From contig NZ_AP017569.1 in assembly GCF_002355655.1 (NCBI RefSeq), forward strand, positions 1,488,001 to 1,552,000: DNA of 64,000 bases, in the 5' to 3' direction. Below are positions 17,983 to 26,637 of the stretch, in pieces. The number at the start of each line of letters is the position of its first letter. The stretch's first letter is position 1. Source of the DNA: Halorubrum trapanicum. GTDB lineage: Archaea > Halobacteriota > Halobacteria > Halobacteriales > Haloferacaceae. The notes below the pieces were generated by a model. The model did no database searches. It saw only the letters and a program-made list of their open reading frames with translations, and was not told where the DNA came from. A program made the translations under genes and the position numbers.

Positions 17983-18822
17983 TTATAAGTCGCGGTCGGG
18001 CGCCGGCGGCATCGCCCGCTTGTGGGCGCTGCGCTCGTAGAGGTCGACCACGCGGTCGACGGCCGCTTCGGGGACGTCGAGCTCGCGGACCGTCGCCGCG
18101 CGCGAGAGCCCGCCGTCGACGTGGACGGCGAGGATGGCGTCGACGGTGTCGTAGTCGAGCCCCATCTCCGCGGCGTCGGTCTGTCCCTCCCACATGCCCG
18201 CCGTCGGCTCCTGCATCACGAGGTCGCGGTCGACGCCGACGTGCGCGGCCAGCTGGCGCACCTGCTGTTTGTAGAGGTTGCCGATGGGGTTACAGTCGAC
18301 CGCCTGGTCGCCGTACTTCGTGAAGTAGCCGGTCATCGCCTCGGCGCGGTTTCCGGTGCCGAGGACGACCCGATTTTCGGCGTTGGCGACGAAGTAGTTC
18401 AGCACGGCGCGGGTGCGGACGTAGACGTTGCCCGCGGCGGTGCGGTCGTCGGCCGCGTCCGGGAAGGCGTCGAAGAAGGCCTCCGCGATCGGCTGGATCT
18501 CGACCACGTCGTACTCGATTCCGAGGTCGTGGGCGACGCGCTCGGCGTCGCTCATCACGTCCGGGTCGTTCACGGACGAGGGCATCGTCAGCCCGTGGAG
18601 GCCCTCCTCGCCGAGCGCCTCGACCGCGAGGTGGGCGGTGAGCGTCGAGTCGATCCCGCCCGAGAGACCGAGGACGGCGCCCTCCGCCCCCGCGTCGTCG
18701 ACGACGTCGCGGATGAACGAGACGATGCGCTCGCGGGTCGCCGCCAGCTCCGCGTCCGAGAGGCGGAGGTCGAGCGGGGGGTCGTCCGACAGCAGCACCG
18801 ACTGCTCCGAGGTCTGACTCAT
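17983..18822 (-). CDS. nadE: NH3-dependent NAD+ synthetase
   Basis: Protein of 279 aa that amidates nicotinic acid adenine dinucleotide with ammonia and ATP. The ATP-pyrophosphatase loop GLSGGIDSTLTAH is near residue 53, with LTMPSSV, NVYVRTRAVLNYF, GTGNRAEAMTGYFTKYGD and the conserved tail RSAHKRAMPP. There is no glutaminase domain, so ammonia is the direct donor. Length fits the family. It is followed downstream by repeat element B. Confidence 0.96.
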   Translation of the reverse strand: MSQTSEQSVLLSDDPPLDLRLSDAELAATRERIVSFIRDVVDDAGAEGAVLGLSGGIDSTLTAHLAVEALGEEGLHGLTMPSSVNDPDVMSDAERVAHDLGIEYDVVEIQPIAEAFFDAFPDAADDRTAAGNVYVRTRAVLNYFVANAENRVVLGTGNRAEAMTGYFTKYGDQAVDCNPIGNLYKQQVRQLAAHVGVDRDLVMQEPTAGMWEGQTDAAEMGLDYDTVDAILAVHVDGGLSRAATVRELDVPEAAVDRVVDLYERSAHKRAMPPAPDRDL

Positions 18823-18891
18823 GGGCGGGTAGAGGGACCGAGGCGACTAATACCTCCCCGTCGGCGCGGGGAACTGGACGCGCGTCGGGTT

Positions 18892-19539
18892 CTACAGCAG
18901 TCCTTCCTCTTCGGCCAACAGTAACCCTTCCAGCGTCGCGTCGTTCGTCGGCGGCTCGCGGGCTATCTCCAGTGCTTCGTCGACCGGGACCGCCCGCGGG
19001 GCGAGGAACTCGTTGCTGTCGTGGTCGACGTCGACCGGCGCTAACCCCTCCGCGAACACGTAGCCGCGCTTGTGGCGCAACACGCCGGTCGAACACCACA
19101 CCTCCTGGAGCAGCGAGGTCGACGACGGCGCGAAGCCGGTCTCCTCGGCGAGCTCGCGCGCGCCCGCTTCCGTGTATGACTCGCCGGACTCGACGATCCC
19201 CGCGGGGAGCTCCAGCTGGGTGTTCCGGACGGTGGGGCGGTACTGCTCGACGAACAGCACCCGGTCGTCCGCGACCGCGACGACGACCGTCGCGGGCGAC
19301 AGCTCCGCCCAGTAGTAGTTCTTCTCCGTCCCGTCGGGCTGCTCGACGCGGTCGTAGCCGCCGACGAACCACCCCTCATCGTACTCGACGACGACCTCCG
19401 TCACCGGCCACTCCGGCTCGCCCGGCAGCGAGTGGCTGCGGCCGTCCGAGAACGCCGGCAGGTCGCGGAGGTCGGCGGCCGGGGCGTCGGGGTCGGCGGG
19501 GCCGTCGCCCGCGCCGGGGCCCGGTCGCTCATCGGTCAC
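18892..19539 (-). CDS. NUDIX hydrolase, ADP-ribose pyrophosphatase-like
   Basis: Protein of 215 aa. The NUDIX box is complete: GIVESGESYTEAGARELAEE followed by TGF. Upstream, VLFVEQYRPTVRNTQLELPAG matches the ADP-ribose/sugar-nucleotide hydrolase subgroup. The enzyme should split a nucleoside diphosphate derivative, most likely ADP-ribose. The GTG start at 19539 overlaps the end of the upstream gene by four bases, so the two are translationally coupled. About 20 proline- and aspartate-rich residues precede the conserved domain. Confidence 0.88.
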   Translation of the reverse strand: MTDERPGPGAGDGPADPDAPAADLRDLPAFSDGRSHSLPGEPEWPVTEVVVEYDEGWFVGGYDRVEQPDGTEKNYYWAELSPATVVVAVADDRVLFVEQYRPTVRNTQLELPAGIVESGESYTEAGARELAEETGFAPSSTSLLQEVWCSTGVLRHKRGYVFAEGLAPVDVDHDSNEFLAPRAVPVDEALEIAREPPTNDATLEGLLLAEEEGLL

Positions 19540-19919
19540 GGGCGGACCACCTCCGCGTGGTACGCCTGGCCGTCGCGACGCACTCGCACCCCGGTCTCCG
19601 TCGCGGCGTCCGGCACCTGCCGGGTGAGCGCGTCCACCTCGTCGAACGGGGTGTGCGTGAACCACTCCTTCATTCCGTACGGGCCGGTCTGGTACCCCGC
19701 GGAGCGCCCGTCGTCGCTCTCTATCGCGCCGATCAGGTACGGGTACCGCCGGTCGGAGACGTTGTTCACGTCGGCGGCGGTGCCGTTCGTCTCGATCGGT
19801 TCGACGGTGAGGTAGTACGGGTCGCCGCTGCCGAGGTAGCTGGGGAGGGCGCCGAGCGCGAGCAGCGCGACGACGACCAGGGCGATGGCGACGAGGAGGT
19901 TCCGGGTGACCCGGCGCAT
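19536..19919 (-). CDS. membrane-anchored protein, function unknown
   Basis: Protein of 127 aa with one N-terminal membrane segment (LLVAIALVVVALLALGALP) and an outer or soluble domain of about 95 residues (YYLTVEPIETNGTAADVNNV, YPYLIGAIES, GPYGMKEWFTHTPFDEVD). It is the first gene of a two-gene unit with the NUDIX hydrolase (four-base overlap). Similar proteins exist in haloarchaea as far as I recall, with no known role. Confidence 0.7.
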   Translation of the reverse strand: MRRVTRNLLVAIALVVVALLALGALPSYLGSGDPYYLTVEPIETNGTAADVNNVSDRRYPYLIGAIESDDGRSAGYQTGPYGMKEWFTHTPFDEVDALTRQVPDAATETGVRVRRDGQAYHAEVVRP

Positions 19920-20042
19920 GGTCGCCGTACGGTCCCGCGGGGAATACCGGTTTCGACCCGCGGGGGCGCGGTCGGCGAAACGGCGGCCGGACCCGGCGCA
20001 GCGCGGCGACGCGTTTTACACCGCGGCGGCCCTGTCGAGGGT

Positions 20043-20999
20043 ATGGAGTACCGGTTCGAGCTGGCGCTCTGCGCCGCGCTCGAATCCCCCGACCGCGTCG
20101 TCGCCCGCCAGCTCGGCGCAGGGGTCGAAACGCCGGGGACGCGCATCGTCGACGGCTGCCTGCTGTCGCCGGGACCGGGCTTCGACGACCGCGCCGCGAT
20201 CAGCGCCGAGCGCATCCCGGACCCCGCTATCGAGGCCGCCGTGGGTCCCGGCGAGGCCGTGCCCGTCGCCGAGGCGTTCGACCTCCCGCCGGACCGGGCC
20301 GCCGCCGTCGTCGAGCGCGCGGTCGAGGTCGGCTACCTCGAACGCGAGCGGCGGAACGGGCGGGACGCCGTGCGCGCCACCGCCCGCTACCCGGAGGACT
20401 GGGTCGGCGAGCTGGTCGCCGTCGAGAACAAGCCCGACCTCGGGACGCCCGGCGACCTGGAGGCGCAGTTGCGGTACGACGCGGCGCTCGGCCTGTTCGA
20501 CGAGGTCGTCCTCGCGACCGCCTCCTACGTCACCCGCGCGCACCTCAACCGGATCCCCGACGCGGTCGGGGTCTGGCGGTTCGACCCCGAGACCGGGGCG
20601 CGCGAGGTCGTCCGCGAGCCGACGCCGCTCGACCCGGACGCGCCCGGCGTCGAGATCCGGGCGGAGCGCCCCTCCCGCACGGAGGTCGCCTTAGTCGATC
20701 CCGAGGCGAAGGCCCGCAAACGGCGGCGGATCGCCGAGCGCGCGTACGGGAAGGGGTGGCGCCCCGACCCGCCGGCGTGCGCGCACGGCGAGGCGACCGC
20801 CGACGGGCGGCCGCGCTGCGCGCACTTCGACCGCGTGGTCGACCCCGGCCGCGAGTGCGGGAGCGGGTGTCCGGCCTTCGAGCCCGCCGACCCGCCGGAC
20901 GCGGAGCGCGACCGCCTGCGCGACGAGCGCACGGCGTGGGTCGCGGACCCCGACGGGGGCGGACCGCGCCGCCAGTCCGGGCTCTCTCGGTACCTGTGA
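20043..20999 (+). CDS. DUF5787-like protein; possible PD-(D/E)XK fold with cysteine cluster
   Basis: Protein of 318 aa. Residues about 60-115 resemble a winged helix. The central segment GELVAVENKPDLGTPGDLEA has an E-x-K motif (E128, K130) followed by a helix and strand (LFDEVVLATAS), as in PD-(D/E)XK nucleases. The C-terminal part has cysteines at 246, 259, 272 and 276, and the N-terminal part has C10 and C39. An N-terminal Cys plus a C-terminal Cys cluster around such a core recalls Cas4/AddB iron-sulfur nucleases (inference only). Haloarchaeal homologues are, I believe, annotated DUF5787. No neighbouring repair or CRISPR genes. Confidence 0.75.
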   Translation: MEYRFELALCAALESPDRVVARQLGAGVETPGTRIVDGCLLSPGPGFDDRAAISAERIPDPAIEAAVGPGEAVPVAEAFDLPPDRAAAVVERAVEVGYLERERRNGRDAVRATARYPEDWVGELVAVENKPDLGTPGDLEAQLRYDAALGLFDEVVLATASYVTRAHLNRIPDAVGVWRFDPETGAREVVREPTPLDPDAPGVEIRAERPSRTEVALVDPEAKARKRRRIAERAYGKGWRPDPPACAHGEATADGRPRCAHFDRVVDPGRECGSGCPAFEPADPPDAERDRLRDERTAWVADPDGGGPRRQSGLSRYL

Positions 21000-21003
21000 G
21001 AAC

Positions 21004-21011
21004 GCTTATAC
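21004..21011 (+). promoter_or_regulatory. TATA element of the CBS-domain gene
   Basis: GCTTATAC lies 23-30 bp upstream of the ATG at 21034, consistent with a leaderless transcript. Confidence 0.6.
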
Positions 21012-21033
21012 GGCGAGAGCGGGTCCTTCCGGT

Positions 21034-21441
21034 ATGGACGAGATCGAAGACGTCTTCGTGGCGCGACTGATGTCGACGGACCTCCACACGGTGACCCCGG
21101 ACACGCTGGTCGAGGACGCGGCCGCGGTGCTGCTCGAGAACGACATCAGCTCGGTGCTGGTCGTCGACGACGACGGCGACCTCGTCGGGATCTTAACCTC
21201 GACGGATTTCGTCGACATCGTCGCGAAGAGCCAGCCGAAGGCCGAGACGACGGTCGAGCGGTACATGACGCGGGACCCGATCACGGCGGGCGCACAGGAC
21301 GACGTCGCGGCCGTCGCCGCGACGATGCTCGAACGCGGCTTCCACCACGTGCCGGTCGTCGACGGGGAGACGCCCATCGGCATCATCACCACCTCCGACT
21401 TCGCCGCGTACGTCTCCTCGCCGGAGTCGGTCTCGGCGTAG
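21034..21441 (+). CDS. CBS-domain pair protein
   Basis: Protein of 135 aa consisting of two CBS motifs: residues about 10-65 (MSTDLHTVTPDTLVEDAAAV ... LVGILTSTDF) and about 75-130 (YMTRDPITAGAQDDVAAVAA ... PIGIITTSDF). Such stand-alone Bateman modules bind adenosine nucleotides and regulate partner proteins. The partner is unknown, and the gene stands alone with its own TATA element. Confidence 0.9.
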   Translation: MDEIEDVFVARLMSTDLHTVTPDTLVEDAAAVLLENDISSVLVVDDDGDLVGILTSTDFVDIVAKSQPKAETTVERYMTRDPITAGAQDDVAAVAATMLERGFHHVPVVDGETPIGIITTSDFAAYVSSPESVSA

Positions 21442-21568
21442 CGCGTCCCGCACCGAACCGGTCGCGGCGGCGGTCGACGCTGCCGCGGCGTCCCCTCGTC
21501 CGTCCGCGACCGCGACAAGTGCCGCCACTTCCTGTGTCCGTATTACCCCGGAGCGCGTACCGGGGACC

Positions 21569-22933
21569 GTGTCCGATCACCTACACCTCAACCTCTTCAC
21601 CATGTCCTCGGTCGAGCACGTCTCGCCCGGGTCGTGGCGGTACCCCGGCGACCGGTCGGCGGACTACGCCGACCGCGAGTACTGGACCGAGGTCGCGCGC
21701 ACCGCCGAGCGGGGCGGCTTCGACGCCGTGTTCTTCGCCGACGTACGCGGGATCTACGACGTGTACGGCGACGACCGCGAAACGGCCGTCAAGCGCGCGG
21801 TCCAGACGCCCGCGAACGACCCGCAGCTCGTCGTGCCCGCGATGGCGGAGGTCACGGAGGACATCGGCTTCGCGGTGACGCGCTCGACGACGTACACCCA
21901 CCCCTACCAGCTCGCGCGGGAGTTCTCGACGCTCGATCACCTCACCGACGGGCGGGTCGCGCTCAACGTCGTCACCTCCTACCTGGAATCGGCCGCCGAG
22001 AACCTCGGGCTCGACGAGCGGATGGACAAGGAGACGCGCTACGACCGGGCCGACGAGTTCCTCGACGTCTGTTACAAGCTGTGGGAAGAGTCGTGGGACG
22101 ACGACGCCGTCGAGGTCGACCGCGAGGCCGGCCGGTACAGCGACCCGGAGAAGGTCTCTGCGATCGACCACGAGGGCGACCACTTCTCGGTGCCGGGCCC
22201 GCACGGCTGCGAGCCGTCCCCCCAGCGCACCCCGGTCATTTACCAGGCCGGCTCCTCCGATCACGGCCGGTCGTTCGCCGCGCGCAACGCCGAGGCCGTC
22301 TTCGCCAGCCAGCCGACCGAGGAGGGCGTCGTCGAGTACATGGCGGACGTGAAGTCGCGCGCGGCCGACGCCGGCCGCGACTCCGAGAGCCTCCGCTTCT
22401 TTATCGGCGTGGTGCCGGTCGTCGGCGAGACGGAGGCGCTCGCGGAGGCGAAGTACGAGGAGTACAAGCGCCACGTCGACGTCGAGGCGACGCTCGCGCT
22501 GTTGTCCGGCTTCCTCGACATGGACCTCTCGGAGCTCGACCCCGACCAGAAGGTCGAACACATCGAGACGGACGCGATCCAAGGGACGATGAACGCGTTC
22601 ACGAAGGCCCAGCCCGACCGCGAGTGGACGGTCCGCGAGGTCGCGGAGTTCTGCGGGCTCGGTACCACCTCGCCGAAGATCGTCGGGACGCCGGAGCAGG
22701 TCGCCGACGAGCTCCAGCGCTGGCACGAGGAGGTCGGCGTCCACGGGTTCAACGTCAAGGAGGTCGTCCGCCCCGACTCGCTCGTCGACTTCGTCGACCT
22801 CGTCGTCCCGGAGCTGCGCGAGCGCGGACTGGTCCCCCCGGCCGACGCCGAGCCCCCGGGCGAGACGCTCCGCGAGCGGCTCCTCGGCGAGGGGCAGACG
22901 GGGCTCCGCGGGGACCACCCCGCCCGGCAGTAG
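21569..22933 (+). CDS. LLM-class flavin-dependent monooxygenase, NtaA/DmoA-like
   Basis: Protein of 454 aa, a luciferase-like TIM barrel using reduced FMN. Features of the NtaA/SnaA/DszA group are YWTEVARTAERGGFDAVFFA, TYTHPYQLAREFSTLDHLTD, GRVALNVVTSYLESAAENLG and VIYQAGSSDHGRSFAARNAE. The family oxidises sulfonates, sulfides or chelators; the substrate here is open. Start is a GTG at 21569. No flavin reductase gene is adjacent. Confidence 0.88.
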   Translation: MSDHLHLNLFTMSSVEHVSPGSWRYPGDRSADYADREYWTEVARTAERGGFDAVFFADVRGIYDVYGDDRETAVKRAVQTPANDPQLVVPAMAEVTEDIGFAVTRSTTYTHPYQLAREFSTLDHLTDGRVALNVVTSYLESAAENLGLDERMDKETRYDRADEFLDVCYKLWEESWDDDAVEVDREAGRYSDPEKVSAIDHEGDHFSVPGPHGCEPSPQRTPVIYQAGSSDHGRSFAARNAEAVFASQPTEEGVVEYMADVKSRAADAGRDSESLRFFIGVVPVVGETEALAEAKYEEYKRHVDVEATLALLSGFLDMDLSELDPDQKVEHIETDAIQGTMNAFTKAQPDREWTVREVAEFCGLGTTSPKIVGTPEQVADELQRWHEEVGVHGFNVKEVVRPDSLVDFVDLVVPELRERGLVPPADAEPPGETLRERLLGEGQTGLRGDHPARQ

Positions 22934-23054
22934 CGCGCGGAGACCGCTCGGAGTCCGATCCGACCGGACGCCTTCGCGTGGTTTCGCGGCTCGTGTGAGC
23001 GAGCTGTTGTGAACGCGTTGCCGCTAACTAATACGACAACGCTGCCGCCCCCGG

Positions 23055-23215
23055 CACGCTTAAGTGTCTACCACCGCTTGTTTCAGGTGACGCTTCGCTT
23101 GGAGGGCCGAAGCGTCAGCGGGGACCTACAGAACGACACGCTCGTGCCATCTTTTCCCGGCACGGGCGTGCCGTTCGTTCCTTTACGCGCGGAGCGATTC
23201 GCTCGCGCAGCCGCC
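23055..23215 (+). ncRNA. candidate structured noncoding RNA
   Basis: In a 338-bp gap without a gene, a TATA-like CTTAAGTG (23058-23065) is followed by three consecutive hairpins. Hairpin 1 is a perfect 10-bp stem TGACGCTTCG/CGAAGCGTCA (23088-23097, 23108-23117). Hairpin 2 is a near-perfect 15-bp stem (23134-23148 with 23159-23173). Hairpin 3 pairs 23187-23196 with 23200-23208 around a single bulge. The base of hairpin 1 can extend as AGGT/ACCT followed directly by ACA, a faint echo of H/ACA guide RNAs. I cannot assign a known family; a 5' regulatory leader of the tautomerase gene at 23272 is an alternative. Confidence 0.4.
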
Positions 23216-23271
23216 GGTAACCGACTACTCTAGGCCGACAGTGCGAAGTCGCTCCCGTTCGAGCCACGGGT

Positions 23272-23646
23272 ATGCCGCTCTTACAGTTCGCGACGACGCT
23301 GTCGCTGTCGTCCGCCGAGCGCGAGGCGTTCGTCGCGTTCGTCACCGACCGGTACACCGAGGAGATGGAGACGAGCGCGGGCCACGTCGCGGTGACGATC
23401 GCGGAACACGAGCCGTCCGCGATGGCGATCGGGCGGGCGGTCGAGGGACCGCTCCTCTTCTTGGACGCCGAGATCCGCGAGGGCCGGCCCTTCGAGTACA
23501 AGCGCGCGTTCGCGCTGGCGGTGATGGAGCGGGCGGTCGAGGCGTTCGGCGTCCCCGAGCCGAACTGTAAGGTCGTCTTCACCGAGCACGCCGGCGAGGA
23601 CATGATGGGGGTCGACCGCGTCGGCGGCGACTGGGACGGGGCGTAG
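23272..23646 (+). CDS. tautomerase/MIF-superfamily protein
   Basis: Protein of 124 aa starting M-P-L-L, so the mature N-terminus would be the catalytic Pro of the tautomerase superfamily. The pattern of two beta-alpha-beta halves is visible (PLLQFATTLSLSSAEREAFV, then LFLDAEIREGRPFEYKRAFA). Length fits 5-carboxymethyl-2-hydroxymuconate isomerase or MIF-like members. The substrate is unknown and no aromatic degradation genes are nearby. Confidence 0.75.
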   Translation: MPLLQFATTLSLSSAEREAFVAFVTDRYTEEMETSAGHVAVTIAEHEPSAMAIGRAVEGPLLFLDAEIREGRPFEYKRAFALAVMERAVEAFGVPEPNCKVVFTEHAGEDMMGVDRVGGDWDGA

Positions 23647-23700
23647 GCGGCCCGCCGCCCCTCGATCGCTCTCCCGAGCGCGGCCGGCCCGCACCGCCGC

Positions 23701-24174
23701 TCAGAGGTTCTCTTTCTGGTAGTCGCCCTCGTACGTCCCCTCGTGGTCGGCCTCGGCGAAGACGAGCTGCGCGATCCGCGCGCCCGGCTCGATCTCGATC
23801 GGGTGGCCGACGTCGAGGCGCCCCTCGCCGACGCCCTCGTAGCCCGCGTCCCACACCGCGGTGTCGAGGGTACAGGCGTTCCGCAGCAGCGTCGAGCGCG
23901 GGAGGACGAACCCGATCCGCTCTTCCGGGATCCGCACCGGCTCGCCGTAGCGGACGACGTAGCTCCCGCGTTCGAGCCGGTAGCAGTCGCCCCGGGGCTC
24001 CAGCTCCCGCCGCTCGCCCACGCGCTTCCCGTCGCGCCCGAGCCGGCCCGGTTCGGTCTGTGCGAACACCGCGTCGACGGTGAGGTCGACGCCGTTCGGC
24101 TGTCGCTGCTCCTCGTCGAGGTCGGCGCCGGCCGCCTCCAGCGCCGCCGCGACCGCGGCTCCCGAGTCGTACAT
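23701..24174 (-). CDS. dut: dUTP nucleotidohydrolase of the dCTP deaminase-like family
   Basis: Protein of 157 aa. Motifs of the dUTPase/dCTP deaminase fold are present: NGVDLTVDAVF, FVLPRSTLLRNACTLDTAVW, DAGYEGVGEGRLDV and GARIAQLVFAEAD. The enzyme controls dUTP to keep uracil out of DNA and feed dTMP synthesis. Archaeal members can be dUTPase, dCTP deaminase or bifunctional, and the split cannot be made by eye; the PRSTLLRNA and AGYEG blocks fit the haloarchaeal dUTPase annotation. The ATG at 24174 is preferred over the longer frame beginning at 24201. Confidence 0.82.
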   Translation of the reverse strand: MYDSGAAVAAALEAAGADLDEEQRQPNGVDLTVDAVFAQTEPGRLGRDGKRVGERRELEPRGDCYRLERGSYVVRYGEPVRIPEERIGFVLPRSTLLRNACTLDTAVWDAGYEGVGEGRLDVGHPIEIEPGARIAQLVFAEADHEGTYEGDYQKENL

Positions 24175-24415
24175 GCGCGTCCGGAACCGCGGGCGAGGCA
24201 AAACGGTGTCGTCCGCGGCGCGCGACGAGACCGGTCGAATCGGCGGGTTTCGCCGTGACCGCTGAGAGGCCCGATTTTGGCCGTTTCAGGCGTTTAATGT
24301 CCTAAAATACACTGGACGGCTACGTATTTCACGGTGCGTGGTATCACGCGGGGATCACAGCGAGCGTTGCCGCATCGCGGGATCTAACACGGTCGATCTT
24401 CGGGAAACTCGCGGG

Positions 24416-24423
24416 TTTTATAT
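24416..24423 (+). promoter_or_regulatory. TATA element of aconitase gene
   Basis: TTTTATAT lies 27-34 bp upstream of the ATG at 24450, a strong box by haloarchaeal standards, fitting a short or absent leader. Confidence 0.7.
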
Positions 24424-24449
24424 CCACGGGACGGCCATCTTCGCGTGAT

Positions 24450-26435
24450 ATGGGACAGACGATTACGGAGAAGATCCTCGATGACCATCTCGTCGAGGGC
24501 GAGCTGACGCCCGGCGAGGAGATCGGCATCGAGATCGACCAGGTGCTGACGCAGGACACGACGGGGACGATGGTGTGGCTGCAGTTCGAGGCGCTCGACT
24601 TGGACGAGGTCCAGACGGAGCTGGCCGCGCAGTACTGCGACCACCAGACGTACCAGTTCGACTTCAAGAACACCGACGACCACCGCTTCCTCCGCTCCGC
24701 GGCGGGCACGTACGGCGCCTACTTCTCCCGGCCCGGCAACGGTATCTGCCACCAGGTCCACAAGGAGAACTTCGCGGCGCCCGGCAAGACGCTGCTCGGC
24801 TCCGACTCGCACACGCCGACCCCCGGCGGGCTCGGCCAGCTCGCGATCGGCGCGGGCGGCCTCGACATCGCCGTCGCGATGGGCGGCGGCCCCTACTACG
24901 TCGAGATGCCGGAGGTCGTCAACGTCCACCTCGAAGGGGAGCTGCCCGAGTGGGCGACCGCGAAGGACGTCGCGCTCCACCTGCTCGGCGAGCTGACCGT
25001 CAAGGGCGGCGTCGGCAAGATCTTCGAGTACACCGGCCCCGGCGCCGAGAAGCTCACGATCCCCGAGCGCACCACGATCACGAACCTCGGCACCGAGCTC
25101 GGCGCCACCTCCTCGATCTTCGCGACCGACGAGAAGACGAAGGACTGGCTCGCGCGCCAGGACCGCGAGGAGGAGTACGTCGACCTCCAGCCCGACGACG
25201 ACGCGGAGTACGCCGAGACGATCGAGGTCGACTTAAACGAGCTCGAACCGCTCGTGGCCGCGCCCTCGATGCCCGACAACGTCGCCCCCGTCAGCGAGTA
25301 CGAGGGCACCGACGTCGAGCAGGTCATCGTCGGCTCCTGTACCAACGGCGCCTACGAGGACATCCTCCCCAGCGCGAAGATGCTGGAGGACCGCGAGGTC
25401 GCCAAGCAGACCGAGATGATCGTCGCGCCCGGCTCGAAGCAGGCCTCCGAGATGCTGGCCCGCGAGGGCTGGACCGCGGAGATGATGGCGGCCGGCGTCA
25501 ACTTCTCCGAGGCGACCTGCGGCGCGTGCATCGGCATCGGTCACGTGCCCGCCTCCGACTCCGTCTCGCTGCGCACCTTCAACCGGAACTTCGAGGGTCG
25601 CTCCGGCATCGAGGACGACTCCGTCTTCCTCTGTTCGCCCGAGGTCGCCACCGCGGCGGCCATCACCGGCGAGATCGTCGACCCGCGCGACCTCGCGGAC
25701 GAGCTCGGCGACCTCGAGGCGCCCGGCCTGGAGATGGGGACGAAGTACGGCCCCGGCATGGGCGAGGACGACTCGGACATCATCTCGCCCGACGAGGCGA
25801 TCGACGACGGCCTCGTCAAGGGCCCGAACATCGGCGACGTGCCGCTGAAAGACGACATCGACGTGGACGGCGGTGAGGCCCTCCTCAAGATGGAGGACAA
25901 CATCACCACCGACCACATCATCCCGGCGACGGCGGACATCCTCAAGTTCCGCTCGAACATCGAGAAGCTCTCCGAGTTCACGCTCTCGCGCGTCGACGAC
26001 ACGTTCGCCGAGCGCGCGCTCGCCGCCGACGGCGGCGTCCTCGTGGCCGGCGAGAACTACGGCCAGGGCTCCTCGCGCGAACACGCCGCGCTCTGTCCGA
26101 TGTACCTCGGCATCGAGGCCGTCTTCGCCCAGAGCTTCGCCCGCATCCACAAGGCGAACCTCTTCAACTTCGGGATCGTCCCGCTGGCGATCGACGAGGA
26201 GACGTACGAGAAGATCGACCAGGGCGACGACCTCGAGATCGTCGACGACGTGCCCGCGGGCGTCCGCTCCGGGCAGGAGGAGTTCACCGTGAGCGTCAAC
26301 GGCGAGTGGGAGTTCACCGCCGACCTCGACGCCTCCGAGCGCGAGCGCGACATCCTCGCGGCCGGCGGCAAGCTCTCGTGGGTCAAACAGCAGCACGCCG
26401 ACGGCGGCTCCGGCGCGGCGCCGGCCGACGACTGA
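24450..26435 (+). CDS. acn: aconitate hydratase
   Basis: Protein of 661 aa catalysing citrate to isocitrate in the TCA cycle. [4Fe-4S] ligands are in GSCTNGAYEDIL (about residue 294) and in EATCGACIGIGHVP (about 356). Substrate-site motifs include GSDSHTPTPGGLGQLAIGAG and, in the swivel domain, GENYGQGSSREHAAL. Length and layout match the shorter archaeal/mitochondrial-type aconitase rather than the 900-residue AcnA. A strong TATA element precedes it and a T-run follows it. Confidence 0.96.
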   Translation: MGQTITEKILDDHLVEGELTPGEEIGIEIDQVLTQDTTGTMVWLQFEALDLDEVQTELAAQYCDHQTYQFDFKNTDDHRFLRSAAGTYGAYFSRPGNGICHQVHKENFAAPGKTLLGSDSHTPTPGGLGQLAIGAGGLDIAVAMGGGPYYVEMPEVVNVHLEGELPEWATAKDVALHLLGELTVKGGVGKIFEYTGPGAEKLTIPERTTITNLGTELGATSSIFATDEKTKDWLARQDREEEYVDLQPDDDAEYAETIEVDLNELEPLVAAPSMPDNVAPVSEYEGTDVEQVIVGSCTNGAYEDILPSAKMLEDREVAKQTEMIVAPGSKQASEMLAREGWTAEMMAAGVNFSEATCGACIGIGHVPASDSVSLRTFNRNFEGRSGIEDDSVFLCSPEVATAAAITGEIVDPRDLADELGDLEAPGLEMGTKYGPGMGEDDSDIISPDEAIDDGLVKGPNIGDVPLKDDIDVDGGEALLKMEDNITTDHIIPATADILKFRSNIEKLSEFTLSRVDDTFAERALAADGGVLVAGENYGQGSSREHAALCPMYLGIEAVFAQSFARIHKANLFNFGIVPLAIDEETYEKIDQGDDLEIVDDVPAGVRSGQEEFTVSVNGEWEFTADLDASERERDILAAGGKLSWVKQQHADGGSGAAPADD

Positions 26436-26474
26436 GCGCGCTGTCACGCGAGACTCGACGGTCCGGTTTCCCGA

Positions 26475-26480
26475 TTTTTT
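26475..26480 (+). terminator. T-run terminator after aconitase
   Basis: Six consecutive T residues in GC-rich sequence 40 bp after the acn stop codon, the usual archaeal oligo-T termination signal. Confidence 0.5.
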
Positions 26481-26621
26481 CGACGCGTCCGTGCTCGTAG
26501 CGGCGGCCGTGCGCATCGGCGGCGCCTCGTTGATATCGACGTGAACGAGAGCGGGAGTGAGTATCGCAGATCGGTGGCGACGAGACAGTATTTAAATAGC
26601 CGTGAGCGACGGCGACAAGCG

Positions 26622-26630
26622 CTTATAAAA
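26622..26630 (+). promoter_or_regulatory. TATA box upstream of element copy C
   Basis: CTTATAAAA starts 16 bases before GCGGTGGCG, the 5' end of copy C. It is the same arrangement as at copies B and E. Confidence 0.55.
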
Positions 26631-26637
26631 AGAGAAT

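Noticed and set aside
23241-23275. T-arm-like CCCGTTCGAGCCACGGG as part of a tRNA
   Set aside because: The 5-bp T stem does not pair in the required register and no acceptor, D or anticodon arms are found around it.
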